Part shown: positions 22,962-31,043 of the stretch, one piece after another
Numbering within the stretch: the stretch's first letter is position 1
Layout: each line of letters opens with the position of its first letter
Source: Abiotrophia defectiva ATCC 49176
GTDB lineage: Bacteria; Bacillota; Bacilli; Lactobacillales; Aerococcaceae
DNA: 34,347 bases
NCBI RefSeq assembly: GCF_000160075.2
Contig: NZ_KI535340.1
Span: 1,161,002-1,195,348, forward strand
Direction: 5' to 3'
The notes under the pieces: generated by a model
Seen by the model: only the letters and a program-made list of their open reading frames with translations
What the model was told of the DNA's origin: nothing
Database searches by the model: none
Program-made: the position numbers and the translations under genes

Positions 22962-24144
22962 GAATTTTTATTTGATTATGACGGTGGAGACCATCGCGGA
23001 GCAGATGTTTGTCTCCTTGACCTACTTGCTCTTGATCTACCTGGGCTACTCCATGACCGAGATTGGTCTGCTCTTGGCTACCTTTACGGCTACTACCATG
23101 GTCGCCGAGATTCCTAGTGGGATCTTGGTCGATTCTATCGGGGAGAAGCGGGTCATGTCCCTGTCCTTTCTCCTGCGGGCAATTGGCCTATTCTTCATGG
23201 CAGGGACCCGCAATATTGTCGTCTTGATCCTGACGGCTGTCTTAACTGGCTTGGCCGTCTCCCTCAGTTCCGGGACCCTGCAGTCTTGGATTGTCAATGA
23301 AATCAAGGAAGCCAATGCGCCTTACGATATCGCGCAAGTATTTTCTAATCTGAAGATTATCGGGCCTTTCTTCGGCCTCTTATCCGGCTTCGTTGGCGCG
23401 CAATTTCTGGGCAAAGACAACCCGGCCATTCCTTTCTATGTGGCATCGGCCATCTTGATCGGCTTATTGGTCTATGTGCAGCTGGTGCCCAATGTCTTCA
23501 AGCCGCGCCCGCGTCAGAACCACTGGGGCCAGATTAAGCAGGTCTACCGAGAAACCGTGGTCAACCTCATAGAAGCACTCAAAGACAGCCGCATCCTGCT
23601 CTACTTCATCATGTTTTCCATTCCGGCCGTCTTGGACCTGGGCCCGTCTAACCAGTGGCAGGTCATCCTAGGGGATGCCGTGCAGGAATATATTGTAGGC
23701 TATTATATTATCGGGATTGGCCTCGCCACCATCCTGTCCAACCTCTTCCTCAGCAAGGTCCTCTTGAAGAAGAAGATGGATATGGTGGCCTTAATTGACC
23801 GGGTCCTCCTGCTAGATGTGGTGACCCTCCTGGTCATTAGCTTCTATCTGCCGGTCTTTCCTTACTTATTCCTCTTCCATGTCTTCTTAGTAGGCATTAA
23901 TGGGACGCTGATTATCACCTATATCCATGAAAAGCTGATCAAGCAGGATCACCTGCGGACCTCGCTTGTCTCTTCCTTCTATTCCTTACAGGCCCTCGCC
24001 TCCAGTCTGCTCCTAACCGTCAACGGCTACCTGTCAGATCTGATCGGCATCAGTAAGACCTGGCTAGCCTTCACGCTAATCTCAATCCTAGTCTTTCTGG
24101 CCTTGCGCGGGTTGACGGCAAGGAAAGAAGAGAGCCAGGCATAG
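22945..24144 (+). CDS. MFS transporter (efflux type)
   Basis: A 399-aa membrane protein with about 12 hydrophobic segments in two halves around a central basic loop (RPRQNHWGQIKQVYRETV, about 190-208). The motif-A region between TM2 and TM3 reads SGILVDSIGEKRVMSLS (family GxLaDrxGrkr). Probable proton-driven exporter; the substrate is not deducible. The start at 22945 follows GGAGGC inside the end of the DUF2087 gene. A bidirectional terminator follows. Confidence 0.9.
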   Translation: MNWKIKNFYLIMTVETIAEQMFVSLTYLLLIYLGYSMTEIGLLLATFTATTMVAEIPSGILVDSIGEKRVMSLSFLLRAIGLFFMAGTRNIVVLILTAVLTGLAVSLSSGTLQSWIVNEIKEANAPYDIAQVFSNLKIIGPFFGLLSGFVGAQFLGKDNPAIPFYVASAILIGLLVYVQLVPNVFKPRPRQNHWGQIKQVYRETVVNLIEALKDSRILLYFIMFSIPAVLDLGPSNQWQVILGDAVQEYIVGYYIIGIGLATILSNLFLSKVLLKKKMDMVALIDRVLLLDVVTLLVISFYLPVFPYLFLFHVFLVGINGTLIITYIHEKLIKQDHLRTSLVSSFYSLQALASSLLLTVNGYLSDLIGISKTWLAFTLISILVFLALRGLTARKEESQA

Positions 24145-24199
24145 GGAGTGGGGCAAGCGATAGGCTATATGAAGCAATCATTTAGCTAATTCACACAAA

Positions 24200-24226
24200 A
24201 AAAGAGAGGCAGAGTGCCTCTCTTTT
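24200..24226. terminator. Bidirectional terminator between MFS and LEA-like genes
   Basis: Stem AAAAGAGAGGCA (24200-24211) and TGCCTCTCTTTT (24215-24226), loop GAG, with A and T flanks; it serves both convergent genes. Confidence 0.95.
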
Positions 24227-24242
24227 ATTTTGCGAAATCGAA

Positions 24243-24614
24243 TTAGTTTTCGAGTTTTTCGCCAGCATTTTGTAATGCTTCGCCAGCTACGTCTTTAGCG
24301 TCTTCAGCTTTGTCAGCTGCCGCTTCAGCTACATCAGCTGCCGCGTCTTTAGCATCTTCAACTTTGTCAGCTGCCGCGTCTTTAACGTCTTCAGCTTTGT
24401 CAGCTGCAGCATCTGCTACATCTTCAGCCTTGTCTTTAGCTGCGCCACCAAGTTCTTTGGCTTTGTCAAAAACATCGCCCGCTACATCTTTAGCTGTTTC
24501 GAAGGCGTTACCTGCTACTTCTTTGGTTTTTTCAAAGACATCACCGGCTACGTCCATAGCTTTTTCGCCGAACTCGCCAGCTTTTTGAGACAAATCTTTT
24601 AATAAATCAGACAT
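24243..24614 (-). CDS. LEA-like/YtxH-like amphipathic repeat protein
   Basis: A 123-aa protein made almost wholly of degenerate 11-residue repeats (KAEDVKDAAAD, KTKEVAGNAFE), rich in Ala, Asp, Lys and Glu, without Cys, Pro or Trp. This is the pattern of group-3 LEA-type stress proteins: disordered or helical, linked to desiccation, salt or envelope stress. AAAGGAGG precedes the ATG. There is no signal peptide or membrane segment. It is divergent from the Gls24-type operon; the C-terminal tail of the Asp23 protein there (26092-27018) has the same repeat words (AKDAA, AKDVA, EDAKD). It has an extended -10 promoter and a palindrome upstream. Confidence 0.8.
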   Translation of the reverse strand: MSDLLKDLSQKAGEFGEKAMDVAGDVFEKTKEVAGNAFETAKDVAGDVFDKAKELGGAAKDKAEDVADAAADKAEDVKDAAADKVEDAKDAAADVAEAAADKAEDAKDVAGEALQNAGEKLEN

Positions 24615-24645
24615 TTTAATGTCCTCCTTTTCATTTGATGACCTA

Positions 24646-24674
24646 AGTATAGCACAATAAATTTTGATTGGAAA
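24646..24674 (-). promoter_or_regulatory. Promoter of the LEA-like gene
   Basis: On the minus strand TTTCCA (24674-24669), a 17-bp spacer and an extended TGCTATACT (-10 at 24651-24646), about 30 bp before the ATG. Confidence 0.7.
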
Positions 24675-24686
24675 GTGCTTTATCTA

Positions 24687-24710
24687 AAAATCGGTCTTAA
24701 GACTGATTTT
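24687..24710. promoter_or_regulatory. 24-bp near-perfect palindrome (candidate operator)
   Basis: AAAATCGGTCTT (24687-24698) and AAGACTGATTTT (24699-24710) pair at 11 of 12 positions with no loop. It sits 12 bp upstream of the -35 of the LEA-like gene in the divergent gap. No T run, so it is not a terminator; a dimeric regulator is the natural reading. Confidence 0.55.
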
Positions 24711-25000
24711 CTCTAATTTGACTTCACATAAAAATCAAACGGTCATTAGAACAATATAAGTAAATATGTCATATAAACTGATATAAAGGCAATCAGATTA
24801 TGAGCTATATCTCGGTTTCTGGCATGTCAACTTGTGAAATTAATTTAATTAGTTTTAAATCTTGAAATCTCATATAGTCAAAATGGTAAAAAATCGACAG
24901 GGATATTGAACTTGCATTGTAAAGTATCCTGTGTTAAGGTTGAAGATGTAAGGCGAAAACTTGTCCTTACATTTCAATTCTGAACGAAAGGAGCAATATC
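24711..25000. other. AT-rich divergent gap before the Gls24-type operon
   Basis: No gene or RNA is recognised. AT-rich throughout. I see no clear sigma-A promoter for the plus-strand operon; TTGCAT at 24912 with TAAGGT 17 bp later is the best, weak, pair. GAACGAAAGGAG before 25001 is the ribosome binding site. Confidence 0.4.
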
Positions 25001-25240
25001 ATGATCTGGTCTATTATCGTAGGTGGCTTGATCGGTTTAGTAGCCGGCAGCCTCACTAAAAAACGCGGTTCAATGGGGATCGTGGCTAACGTACTTGCTG
25101 GTTTAGTAGGTTCTTCTGTTGGTCAATTTTTCCTCGGGTCTTGGGGTCCTAGCCTTGCAGGTATGGCTTTAATTCCATCTGTATTAGGTGCCGTAGTTGT
25201 AGTAGCAGTCGTATCTGCATTACTTGGCAAAAAGGCTTAA
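25001..25240 (+). CDS. GlsB/YeaQ/YmgE-family small membrane protein
   Basis: A 79-aa protein of the family once labelled transglycosylase-associated protein. Three hydrophobic Gly-rich segments: IIVGGLIGLVAGSL (about 5-18), MGIVANVLAGLVGSSVGQFFLG and AVVVVAVVSALLG. A short basic KKRG lies between the first two. AAAGGAG precedes the ATG. In enterococci the homologue glsB is co-transcribed with gls24; here it opens the same kind of operon with amaP, DUF2273 and an Asp23 gene. Probably general or envelope stress response. Confidence 0.9.
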   Translation: MIWSIIVGGLIGLVAGSLTKKRGSMGIVANVLAGLVGSSVGQFFLGSWGPSLAGMALIPSVLGAVVVVAVVSALLGKKA

Positions 25241-25300
25241 GCAACCGATAGGAAAGGCAAGCAGTTACACAAACATTAAATAGAGTATAGGGAGACTATC

Positions 25301-25891
25301 ATGTCACGAATTAAAAAATCTCTGCTCATCTTACTTTGTATTCCACCGCTTGTTCTATTTTCGATTAACTTGTATCGTAATCAGTCCTATGTCAATCTGG
25401 ATTGGATAGGAGAGTACCTCAACAAACTGTCTTCATTCGGGTACTACTATAACCAGGCTATCTTCTGGTTATCCCTTGTCCTGACCATTGCGACACTCAT
25501 TGCGATACTTGTCATCTTGTTCTATCCGCGAGACTACACCCAAGTGGTCTTGTCGGAGGCGAATGGACGGTTGACAGTTAAAAAATCAGCGATCGTAAGC
25601 CATGTGAAGTCGGCTATTTCAGCCGCCTCTTACATGGCTTCTCCTAAAGTTAAGGTCAAACTCACCAAGAAAAAGTGTGAAGTAACCGTTAAGGGTGACA
25701 TTAACCAAGGGGTAGACGTTGCCAATAGAACAAACGCTTTACAAAAGGAAATTATTAATGGCCTCAATTCCTACTTGGGCTTGAACCATAATATTTATCT
25801 CAATGTGAAGGTCTTGAATACTGCAGCAGAGCAAACTAGCCAAAAAGCTGAAGCATTTGAAGCTCAGCCACAAGAAAACTTAGAGAACTAG
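25301..25891 (+). CDS. amaP: Alkaline shock response membrane anchor protein AmaP
   Basis: A 196-aa protein with two N-terminal membrane segments (about 7-24 and 52-74) and a cytoplasmic Asp23-like domain (about 80-170, VVLSEANGRLTVKKSAIVSHVKSAI and VKVKLTKKKCEVTVKGDI). In Staphylococcus AmaP tethers Asp23 to the membrane; here the Asp23 partner is encoded two genes downstream. RBS is a modest AGGGAG. It is the second gene of the operon, with a 60-bp gap to glsB-like gene. Confidence 0.9.
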   Translation: MSRIKKSLLILLCIPPLVLFSINLYRNQSYVNLDWIGEYLNKLSSFGYYYNQAIFWLSLVLTIATLIAILVILFYPRDYTQVVLSEANGRLTVKKSAIVSHVKSAISAASYMASPKVKVKLTKKKCEVTVKGDINQGVDVANRTNALQKEIINGLNSYLGLNHNIYLNVKVLNTAAEQTSQKAEAFEAQPQENLEN

Positions 25892-25902
25892 GGGTAAGTC
25901 TT

Positions 25903-26070
25903 ATGATCAAGAAAATCAAAAACCTACCCTATCCTATTCTCGGAGGGGCCATTGGCCTTGGCTTGGCAACTGTCATTTTGAATATCGGGTTTTTCAGAAC
26001 CATCTTTGTTGTCGCGCTTGTAGGAACTGGCGCAGCAGCTGGTTGGTATCTTCAAAATTCTCGCAAATAA
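25903..26070 (+). CDS. DUF2273 small integral membrane protein
   Basis: A 55-aa protein found by reading the gap between amaP and the Asp23 gene. It starts at ATG 25903 after AGGGGTAAG. Its sequence MIKKIKNLPYPILGGAIG, then two hydrophobic segments (about 11-29 and 33-50) and the tail QNSRK fit the DUF2273 family, which is found between amaP and asp23 in Firmicutes. It lies 11 bp after amaP and 21 bp before the Asp23 gene, so it is in one operon. Function unknown; probably part of the membrane anchor of Asp23. Confidence 0.9.
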   Translation: MIKKIKNLPYPILGGAIGLGLATVILNIGFFRTIFVVALVGTGAAAGWYLQNSRK

Positions 26071-26091
26071 AAAGTAGAGAGGGGATAGGGT

Positions 26092-27018
26092 ATGTCAAAT
26101 AATCAACCTACATCAGATAAGACACTCAATCCAAGTCCTGCTGGCAAGTCTTACAATCGCAAAGCGATCAAAAAGCAGCTAGGTCAGGCGCTAGCCAATG
26201 TTGACGGACTCTTGGCAGTTGACGGTGGCTTCTTCTCTAACTTAGCGGGCAAGATTGTCAACACCGATAAGTTTACTAGTGGCGTCAAGCTAGTGCTTGG
26301 TAAGGAAGAGGCGCGTGTAGACTTAAATGTCATTGCAGAGTATAAGAAAAACGTTTCTGATTTATATCATGACATCAAGCATTTAGTGATCGATGTCATT
26401 CGGAACATGACAGGCCTTAGCGTGATTGATGTCAATCTCAAGGTCCTTGAAGTCAAGACTCAAGCCAAGCAAGAAGCTGATTCTGTCAGTCTGCAAGATC
26501 ATGTAAGCCATATGGCTGAAAGCACAGGCGAATTTGCCTCCCATACCTTGGAAAAAGCCAAAGATGGGATTGGCAGCGGGCTAGCGGCAGTCACTGAAAA
26601 AGTAGGCCAAGGCATTGAAACGGCCAAGGACGCCATTAGTGGCGGTGCTGAGGATGCCAAAGATGCAGCCGAAGATACAGTTGATCAGGCCAAGGATGTA
26701 GCCGAAGAAGCTGCGAACCAAGCTGAAGAAGCAGTAGCAGAAGCTGTTGAAGAAAGGGCTGATGACGCTAAGGAAGTGGCTGAAGAAGCTGCGGAAGAAG
26801 TAGCACATGTGGCTGAAGAAACGGCAGAAGATCTTACTGAGGCAGGCCAAGAGACTACTGAGGACGCAAAAGAGCTAGCTCAAGAGGCTAAGGATGCTGC
26901 CCAAGAGGACGCCCAAGCTGTCCAAGAAAAGGCAGAAGACCTTGCTGAAGCCGGTCAAGAAGTGGCGGAAGAAGTAGTCAGTAGTAGCTCAGAAGCAGCA
27001 AAGTCAAACCAGGCTTAA
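26092..27018 (+). CDS. Asp23/Gls24-family protein with long LEA-like tail
   Basis: A 308-aa protein, about twice the usual Asp23/Gls24 length (150-180). Residues about 18-125 form the Asp23 domain (IKKQLGQALANVDGLLAVDGG, VKLVLGKEEARVDLNVIAEYKKNV and VDVNLKVLEVKT-like end). From about 135 to 300 the chain is an Ala/Glu/Asp/Lys-rich repeat (AEDAKDAAEDTVDQAKDVAEEA and similar) without Cys or Trp, like the product of 24243-24614. Asp23 proteins form filaments under the membrane through AmaP. The tail may be a disordered or coiled brush added to that layer; this is inference. GAGGGGATAGGG precedes the ATG. Last gene of the operon. Confidence 0.9.
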   Translation: MSNNQPTSDKTLNPSPAGKSYNRKAIKKQLGQALANVDGLLAVDGGFFSNLAGKIVNTDKFTSGVKLVLGKEEARVDLNVIAEYKKNVSDLYHDIKHLVIDVIRNMTGLSVIDVNLKVLEVKTQAKQEADSVSLQDHVSHMAESTGEFASHTLEKAKDGIGSGLAAVTEKVGQGIETAKDAISGGAEDAKDAAEDTVDQAKDVAEEAANQAEEAVAEAVEERADDAKEVAEEAAEEVAHVAEETAEDLTEAGQETTEDAKELAQEAKDAAQEDAQAVQEKAEDLAEAGQEVAEEVVSSSSEAAKSNQA

Positions 27019-27049
27019 TCAGCCTCACTATAATCAAATACTTGATTAG

Positions 27050-27082
27050 TCGACCACTCTGGTAAGGGTGGTCGATTTTTTT
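27050..27082 (+). terminator. Terminator of the Gls24-type operon
   Basis: Stem TCGACCAC (27050-27057) and GTGGTCGA (27068-27075), 10-nt loop, then seven T. Confidence 0.9.
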
Positions 27083-27127
27083 GATTAGGAAGACATGACT
27101 ATCAACTAGGGCACCCAGCTAGATTAA

Positions 27128-27156
27128 ATGACAGAATATTGGAGAAGCGATATAAT
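27128..27156 (+). promoter_or_regulatory. Promoter of the DUF4865 gene
   Basis: ATGACA (27128-27133), 17 bp, TATAAT (27151-27156), 41 bp before the start codon. Confidence 0.8.
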
Positions 27157-27197
27157 AATAGGGACCGAAGGTTAGATATAAGTTGAGGTGAACGACC

Positions 27198-27722
27198 ATG
27201 CTAGCAATGCAATACAAAATTCAGTTGCCAGATGATTTTGATATGAATCTTATCCGGCAGCGAGTCAGAGAGAATGGGACCAAGACAGATGGCTTCCAGG
27301 ATTTAATTTTTAAAGCCTACCTGATTTCAACTAAGGGTGAACTTGATGCTCAGGAAAACCAATACGCGCCCCTCTATTTATGGAGTGGGGTAGACGGGAT
27401 GAACCAATTCATTTGGCAAGGCTTCTACGACAACATTCTCAAGTCATTTGGCTGGCAACATATTCCCATTGGGGTTCCCTTATCCTTCCAAAGAAGTGAG
27501 GATTTCCTGTCAGCGCGATTCTGCTTAGAGCTCAAGAGAGCTATCCCAGAGTCTGCCACCATGCAGGAATTGACCTTCTCCTGTGACACTGACCAGGACC
27601 TGGCTCGCTTATTAATCTATAACCCAGATAAATGGGAATGCTCAGAATATTATTTCTTCCAAAACTTACCGGAGCAAATTGAAGGCATGAATGTCTACGA
27701 GATTCTGCATATTTCGGTATAG
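27198..27722 (+). CDS. DUF4865-family protein
   Basis: A 174-aa soluble protein of the DUF4865 family, recognised by its opening AMQYKIQLPDDFDMNLIRQRV and FKAYLIS and its YAPLYLWSG and FGWQ blocks. Function unknown; it resembles monooxygenase-like or dabb-like folds in being short and mixed, but I see no catalytic motif. TTGAGGTG lies before the ATG. Monocistronic, with its own promoter and a terminator shared with metF. Confidence 0.8.
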   Translation: MLAMQYKIQLPDDFDMNLIRQRVRENGTKTDGFQDLIFKAYLISTKGELDAQENQYAPLYLWSGVDGMNQFIWQGFYDNILKSFGWQHIPIGVPLSFQRSEDFLSARFCLELKRAIPESATMQELTFSCDTDQDLARLLIYNPDKWECSEYYFFQNLPEQIEGMNVYEILHISV

Positions 27723-27751
27723 CCCGACAGATTTATTTAATAGCCACACAA

Positions 27752-27779
27752 AAAAGCCAGCCCTAAGGGGCTGGCTTTT
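27752..27779. terminator. Bidirectional terminator between DUF4865 and metF
   Basis: Perfect 12-bp stem AAAAGCCAGCCC (27752-27763) and GGGCTGGCTTTT (27768-27779), loop TAAG; A and T flanks on both sides. Confidence 0.95.
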
Positions 27780-27790
27780 CTATTTCATTT

Positions 27791-28657
27791 TCACTTAAAC
27801 AAGGCCTTAGCCGCGTCCGCGATATAGTGGGCGGTGTCCGACTGGTTCATGGTATAGAGGTGAATCCCGTCGGCGCCTTGGGTGATCAGGTCGACAATTT
27901 GGTCCAGGGCATAAGCTAGGCCGGCTGCCCGTAGGGCTTGAGGCTCGTGCTCGTACTTGTCCAGGATGGCTTTGAACTTGCGCGGCAACTTAGTGGTCTC
28001 ACAGGTGGTCAGCAGGCGCAGGGCCTGGTTGCGGTTGACGATAGGCATGATACCCGCCAGGATTGGCACTTCGATATTGGCCAGGGCGCACTTTTCCTGG
28101 AAATGATAGAAGCAATCATTGTCGAAGAAAAGTTGAGTAATCAGGCGGTCAACGCCAGCGTCCACCTTGCGCTTGAGGAAGCGGATGTCTGCGACCGCAT
28201 TAGGTGCGTCGGGATGGACTTCCGGATAGCAGGCCGCCGTAATGTCGAAATGGGGCTTGCGCTCCTTAATGAAATGAATGAGCTCTTCCGCATAAGAGAA
28301 GTCGCCAACCGGCTCTAGGCCTTCCAAAATGTCACCGCGCAGGGCGAGGACCCGACGGATGCCCAGTTGGTCCAGAGAGTCCAAGCTATCCGCCACGCGC
28401 TCCTTGCTCAGGTACATAGCTGGCAGGTGGGCGATGGTTGGGATGTGCAGGGTGTTCTGAACGTGATTGGCTACCTTGAGGGTGGTTTCCTCAATATTAG
28501 GCTGGCGATTGCTGCAGGTGACACTGATGAAGTCCGGCTTGAGTTCCGCCAAATCATTCAAAGTATGGGTCAGTCTCTCCGCCCCAACTTGGGTGTTGGG
28601 CGGGAAGACTTCATAGGATAAGGATGGATGGTGGAAGGGTGCCGGTGGCTGTGTCAT
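27791..28657 (-). CDS. metF: 5,10-methylenetetrahydrofolate reductase
   Basis: A 288-aa flavin enzyme that reduces methylenetetrahydrofolate to the methyl donor used by MetE. Motifs: SYEVFPPNT near residue 14 (the Glu is the usual catalytic acid), DFISVTCS, RVLALRGDIL, DITAACYPEVHP, and ITQLFFDND with GIMPI. The length is normal for the bacterial enzyme (about 290). It starts 5 bp after the metE stop, and its site GAGGAG lies inside the end of metE, so the two form one operon. Cytoplasmic. Confidence 0.96.
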   Translation of the reverse strand: MTQPPAPFHHPSLSYEVFPPNTQVGAERLTHTLNDLAELKPDFISVTCSNRQPNIEETTLKVANHVQNTLHIPTIAHLPAMYLSKERVADSLDSLDQLGIRRVLALRGDILEGLEPVGDFSYAEELIHFIKERKPHFDITAACYPEVHPDAPNAVADIRFLKRKVDAGVDRLITQLFFDNDCFYHFQEKCALANIEVPILAGIMPIVNRNQALRLLTTCETTKLPRKFKAILDKYEHEPQALRAAGLAYALDQIVDLITQGADGIHLYTMNQSDTAHYIADAAKALFK

Positions 28658-28662
28658 AGGGG

Positions 28663-30915
28663 TTAGAGCTCCTCTCGAATGTTACGGGTAGCCTGGGTTA
28701 AGTTAACCAAGCTAGCCTTAGTTTCTGGAATACCACGCGTCTTGAGACCGCAGTCTGGGTTGATCCAGACACGTTCCGTTGGCACTTTGGCCAAGATCGC
28801 GCGGATAGTGTGTTCAATTTCTTCCACAGAAGGGACACGAGGGGAGTGAATGTCGTATACCCCAGGACCAACCTGTAATTGGAAGTTTTGGCGTTCTAAT
28901 TCGTCCAAGATGTGGAGGTTAGAACGGGATGCTTCGAAGGAAATCACGTCCGCATCTAATTGCTCGATGGCAGGGATGATGTCAGTGAATTCACTGTAGC
29001 ACATGTGGGTGTGGATTTGAGTCGTTGGTGCCACGCCGGAGTGAACCAAGCGGAAGGCTGGAATAGCCCAGTCTAGGTATTCAGAGTACCAGTCAGACTT
29101 ACGCAAAGGTAATTTCTCACGGAGGGCAGCTTCGTCGATTTGGATGATGTGGATGCCGGCAGCTTCCAAGTCAAGGACTTCTTCACGGATTGCTAAAGCA
29201 ATTTGGAGGGTAGATTCCTTGATGGTGATGTCTTCACGAGGGAAGGACCAGTTGAGGATAGTAACCGGACCGGTTAACATCCCTTTAACAGGCAGGTCAG
29301 ATTGGGCTTGAGCGTAAGCAGACCACTTAACGGTGATTGGACGTTCACGCTTAACGTCGCCCCAGATGATTGGTGGCTTCACGCCGCGGGTCCCGTAGGA
29401 TTGTACCCAACCGTTCTTAGAGAAGAGGTAACCGGACAGGTTCTCACCGAAGTATTCCACCATGTCGTTACGCTCGAATTCACCGTGAACCAGAACGTCA
29501 AGGCCGATTTCTTCTTGCCACTTGATCCATTCGTCGATTTCAGCTTCGATGAAGGCAGTGTATTCTGCTTCAGTCTTCTCGCCACGACGGAAGGTCGCAC
29601 GGTTAACCTTGACTTCGCGTGTTTGTGGGAAGCTCCCGATAGTGGTAGTAGGTAAGACTGGTAAATTGAAGGCTTGGTGTTGAGCCATAGCACGTTCAGC
29701 CAAAGCAGGTTGGCGGGTGAAGGCTGCGTCATCTAAGCCAGCTAATTGAGTGGCTAATTCTGCATTGCGAACGGTACGTTCTGCCGCAAAGAGGGCCTTG
29801 TTAGCTGCTAAGAATTCATCCCCTTGGCCAGCACGGATAGCATCTAATTCACGTAATTCGTCTAATTTCTCAGCGGCAAAAGCGAAGTGAGACAAGATTT
29901 CAGGCGCAAACTCTTCGTTAGCCGTAGTGAAAGGCACGTGGAGGAGAGAACATGAAGTAGATAAGACTACGTTTTGGGCTGGAATTTCTTCCAAGAGGGC
30001 CAAGGTCTTAGCGTAGTCGTTACGCCAGATGTTCTTACCGTTAACCACCCCTGCGTAGAGGACTTTGTCAGCTGGGAAGCCATGTTCTTTGACTAAGTCT
30101 AAGGTCTTGCGGCCTTCTAAGAAGTCCAAACCGATGGCTTCAACTGGTAATTGTACCAAGTGGCTGTAGACGTCACGCACGTCACCGAAGTAGGTTTGTA
30201 AGAGGACGGACAAGCCAGCCTTGTCAGCTAATAGGCCTTGGTAGAGTTTGTCGAAGAGGGTCAATTCCAATTCAGAGATGTCCTTAACTAAGGCAGGCTC
30301 ATCTAATTGAATGTCAGTTGCGCCTAAGTCAGCCAAGCGACGGAAAACTTCCTTGTAGGCTGCCACTAAAGGCTCGATGAATTGAACAGGGTTAACACCT
30401 TCAGCGTATTCAGCCAGACGTAAGAGGGTGAATGGCCCAACTAAGACTGGACGAGTGTGGATGCCTAAGTCCTTAGCTTCTTGGAATTCGTCAAAGAGCT
30501 TGTGGCCGGCTAACTTAACTTGGGTGCCAGCTTCGAATTTAGGTACAATATAGTGGTAGTTGGTGTTGAACCATTTTTTCATTGGGAGGGCGCGTACGTC
30601 ACCTTTGTCCCCTTGGTAGCCGCGGGCTAGGGCGAAGTACTTGTCCAATTCGCTCAAGTCAATGGCTTGCACTTGCTCAGGTACGATATTGAAGAGGACA
30701 GCGGTGTCCAAGAAGGTATCGTAGAGAGAGAAGTCATTACTTGGGATTTGGTCCACGCCACGTTCTTGGGCTAGGCGCCAGTGTTTAGCGCGGAGTTCCT
30801 TAGCGGTTGCTTGAAGTTCTTCAGCGCTGATTTCCTTACGGAAGTATTTTTCAGTAGCAAATTTTAATTCACGGTGTTCCCCGATTCGTGGGAAACCAAT
30901 AATCGATGTTGTCAT
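28663..30915 (-). CDS. metE: Cobalamin-independent methionine synthase
   Basis: A 750-aa zinc enzyme that moves a methyl group from methyltetrahydropteroyl-triglutamate to homocysteine, making methionine. Two halves are seen: an N-terminal folate-binding-like half ([21 protein letters not shown]) and a C-terminal catalytic half ([16 protein letters not shown], near 430). Zinc ligands appear as His637 and Cys639 (THMCYSEF), Glu661 (SFEAS) and Cys722 ([10 protein letters not shown]), with the spacing seen in E. coli MetE. AGGAGG precedes the ATG. It is first in the metE-metF operon, divergent from a LysR gene that probably regulates it. Confidence 0.97.
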   Translation of the reverse strand: MTTSIIGFPRIGEHRELKFATEKYFRKEISAEELQATAKELRAKHWRLAQERGVDQIPSNDFSLYDTFLDTAVLFNIVPEQVQAIDLSELDKYFALARGYQGDKGDVRALPMKKWFNTNYHYIVPKFEAGTQVKLAGHKLFDEFQEAKDLGIHTRPVLVGPFTLLRLAEYAEGVNPVQFIEPLVAAYKEVFRRLADLGATDIQLDEPALVKDISELELTLFDKLYQGLLADKAGLSVLLQTYFGDVRDVYSHLVQLPVEAIGLDFLEGRKTLDLVKEHGFPADKVLYAGVVNGKNIWRNDYAKTLALLEEIPAQNVVLSTSCSLLHVPFTTANEEFAPEILSHFAFAAEKLDELRELDAIRAGQGDEFLAANKALFAAERTVRNAELATQLAGLDDAAFTRQPALAERAMAQHQAFNLPVLPTTTIGSFPQTREVKVNRATFRRGEKTEAEYTAFIEAEIDEWIKWQEEIGLDVLVHGEFERNDMVEYFGENLSGYLFSKNGWVQSYGTRGVKPPIIWGDVKRERPITVKWSAYAQAQSDLPVKGMLTGPVTILNWSFPREDITIKESTLQIALAIREEVLDLEAAGIHIIQIDEAALREKLPLRKSDWYSEYLDWAIPAFRLVHSGVAPTTQIHTHMCYSEFTDIIPAIEQLDADVISFEASRSNLHILDELERQNFQLQVGPGVYDIHSPRVPSVEEIEHTIRAILAKVPTERVWINPDCGLKTRGIPETKASLVNLTQATRNIREEL

Positions 30916-30982
30916 GCAATCGACCTCCTTATTGATAAGTCTATCCTATCATGGAAACGGTCCTCTTGAATAATTGAAAAAA

Positions 30983-30988
30983 AGTATA
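30983..30988 (-). promoter_or_regulatory. -10 of the metE-metF promoter
   Basis: TATACT on the minus strand, about 68 bp before the metE start. The matching -35 position (31011-31006, TATAAC) is poor and overlaps the LysR box, as in an activator-dependent promoter. Confidence 0.55.
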
Positions 30989-30994
30989 CACGGT

Positions 30995-31011
30995 TATAGT
31001 TTTAGGTTATA
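30995..31011. promoter_or_regulatory. MetR/MtaR-like LysR binding box
   Basis: TATAGTTTTAGGTTATA is a 17-mer whose left half (TATAGTT) equals the half-site I recall for streptococcal MtaR/MetR boxes; the right half matches at 4 of 7 positions. It spans the -35 of metE and overlaps the TATAAT -10 of the LysR gene (31008-31013), so one bound regulator could activate metE and repress itself. Confidence 0.5.
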
Positions 31012-31043
31012 ATATACTGGAGTAATTCAAGGGAGTGACTATG

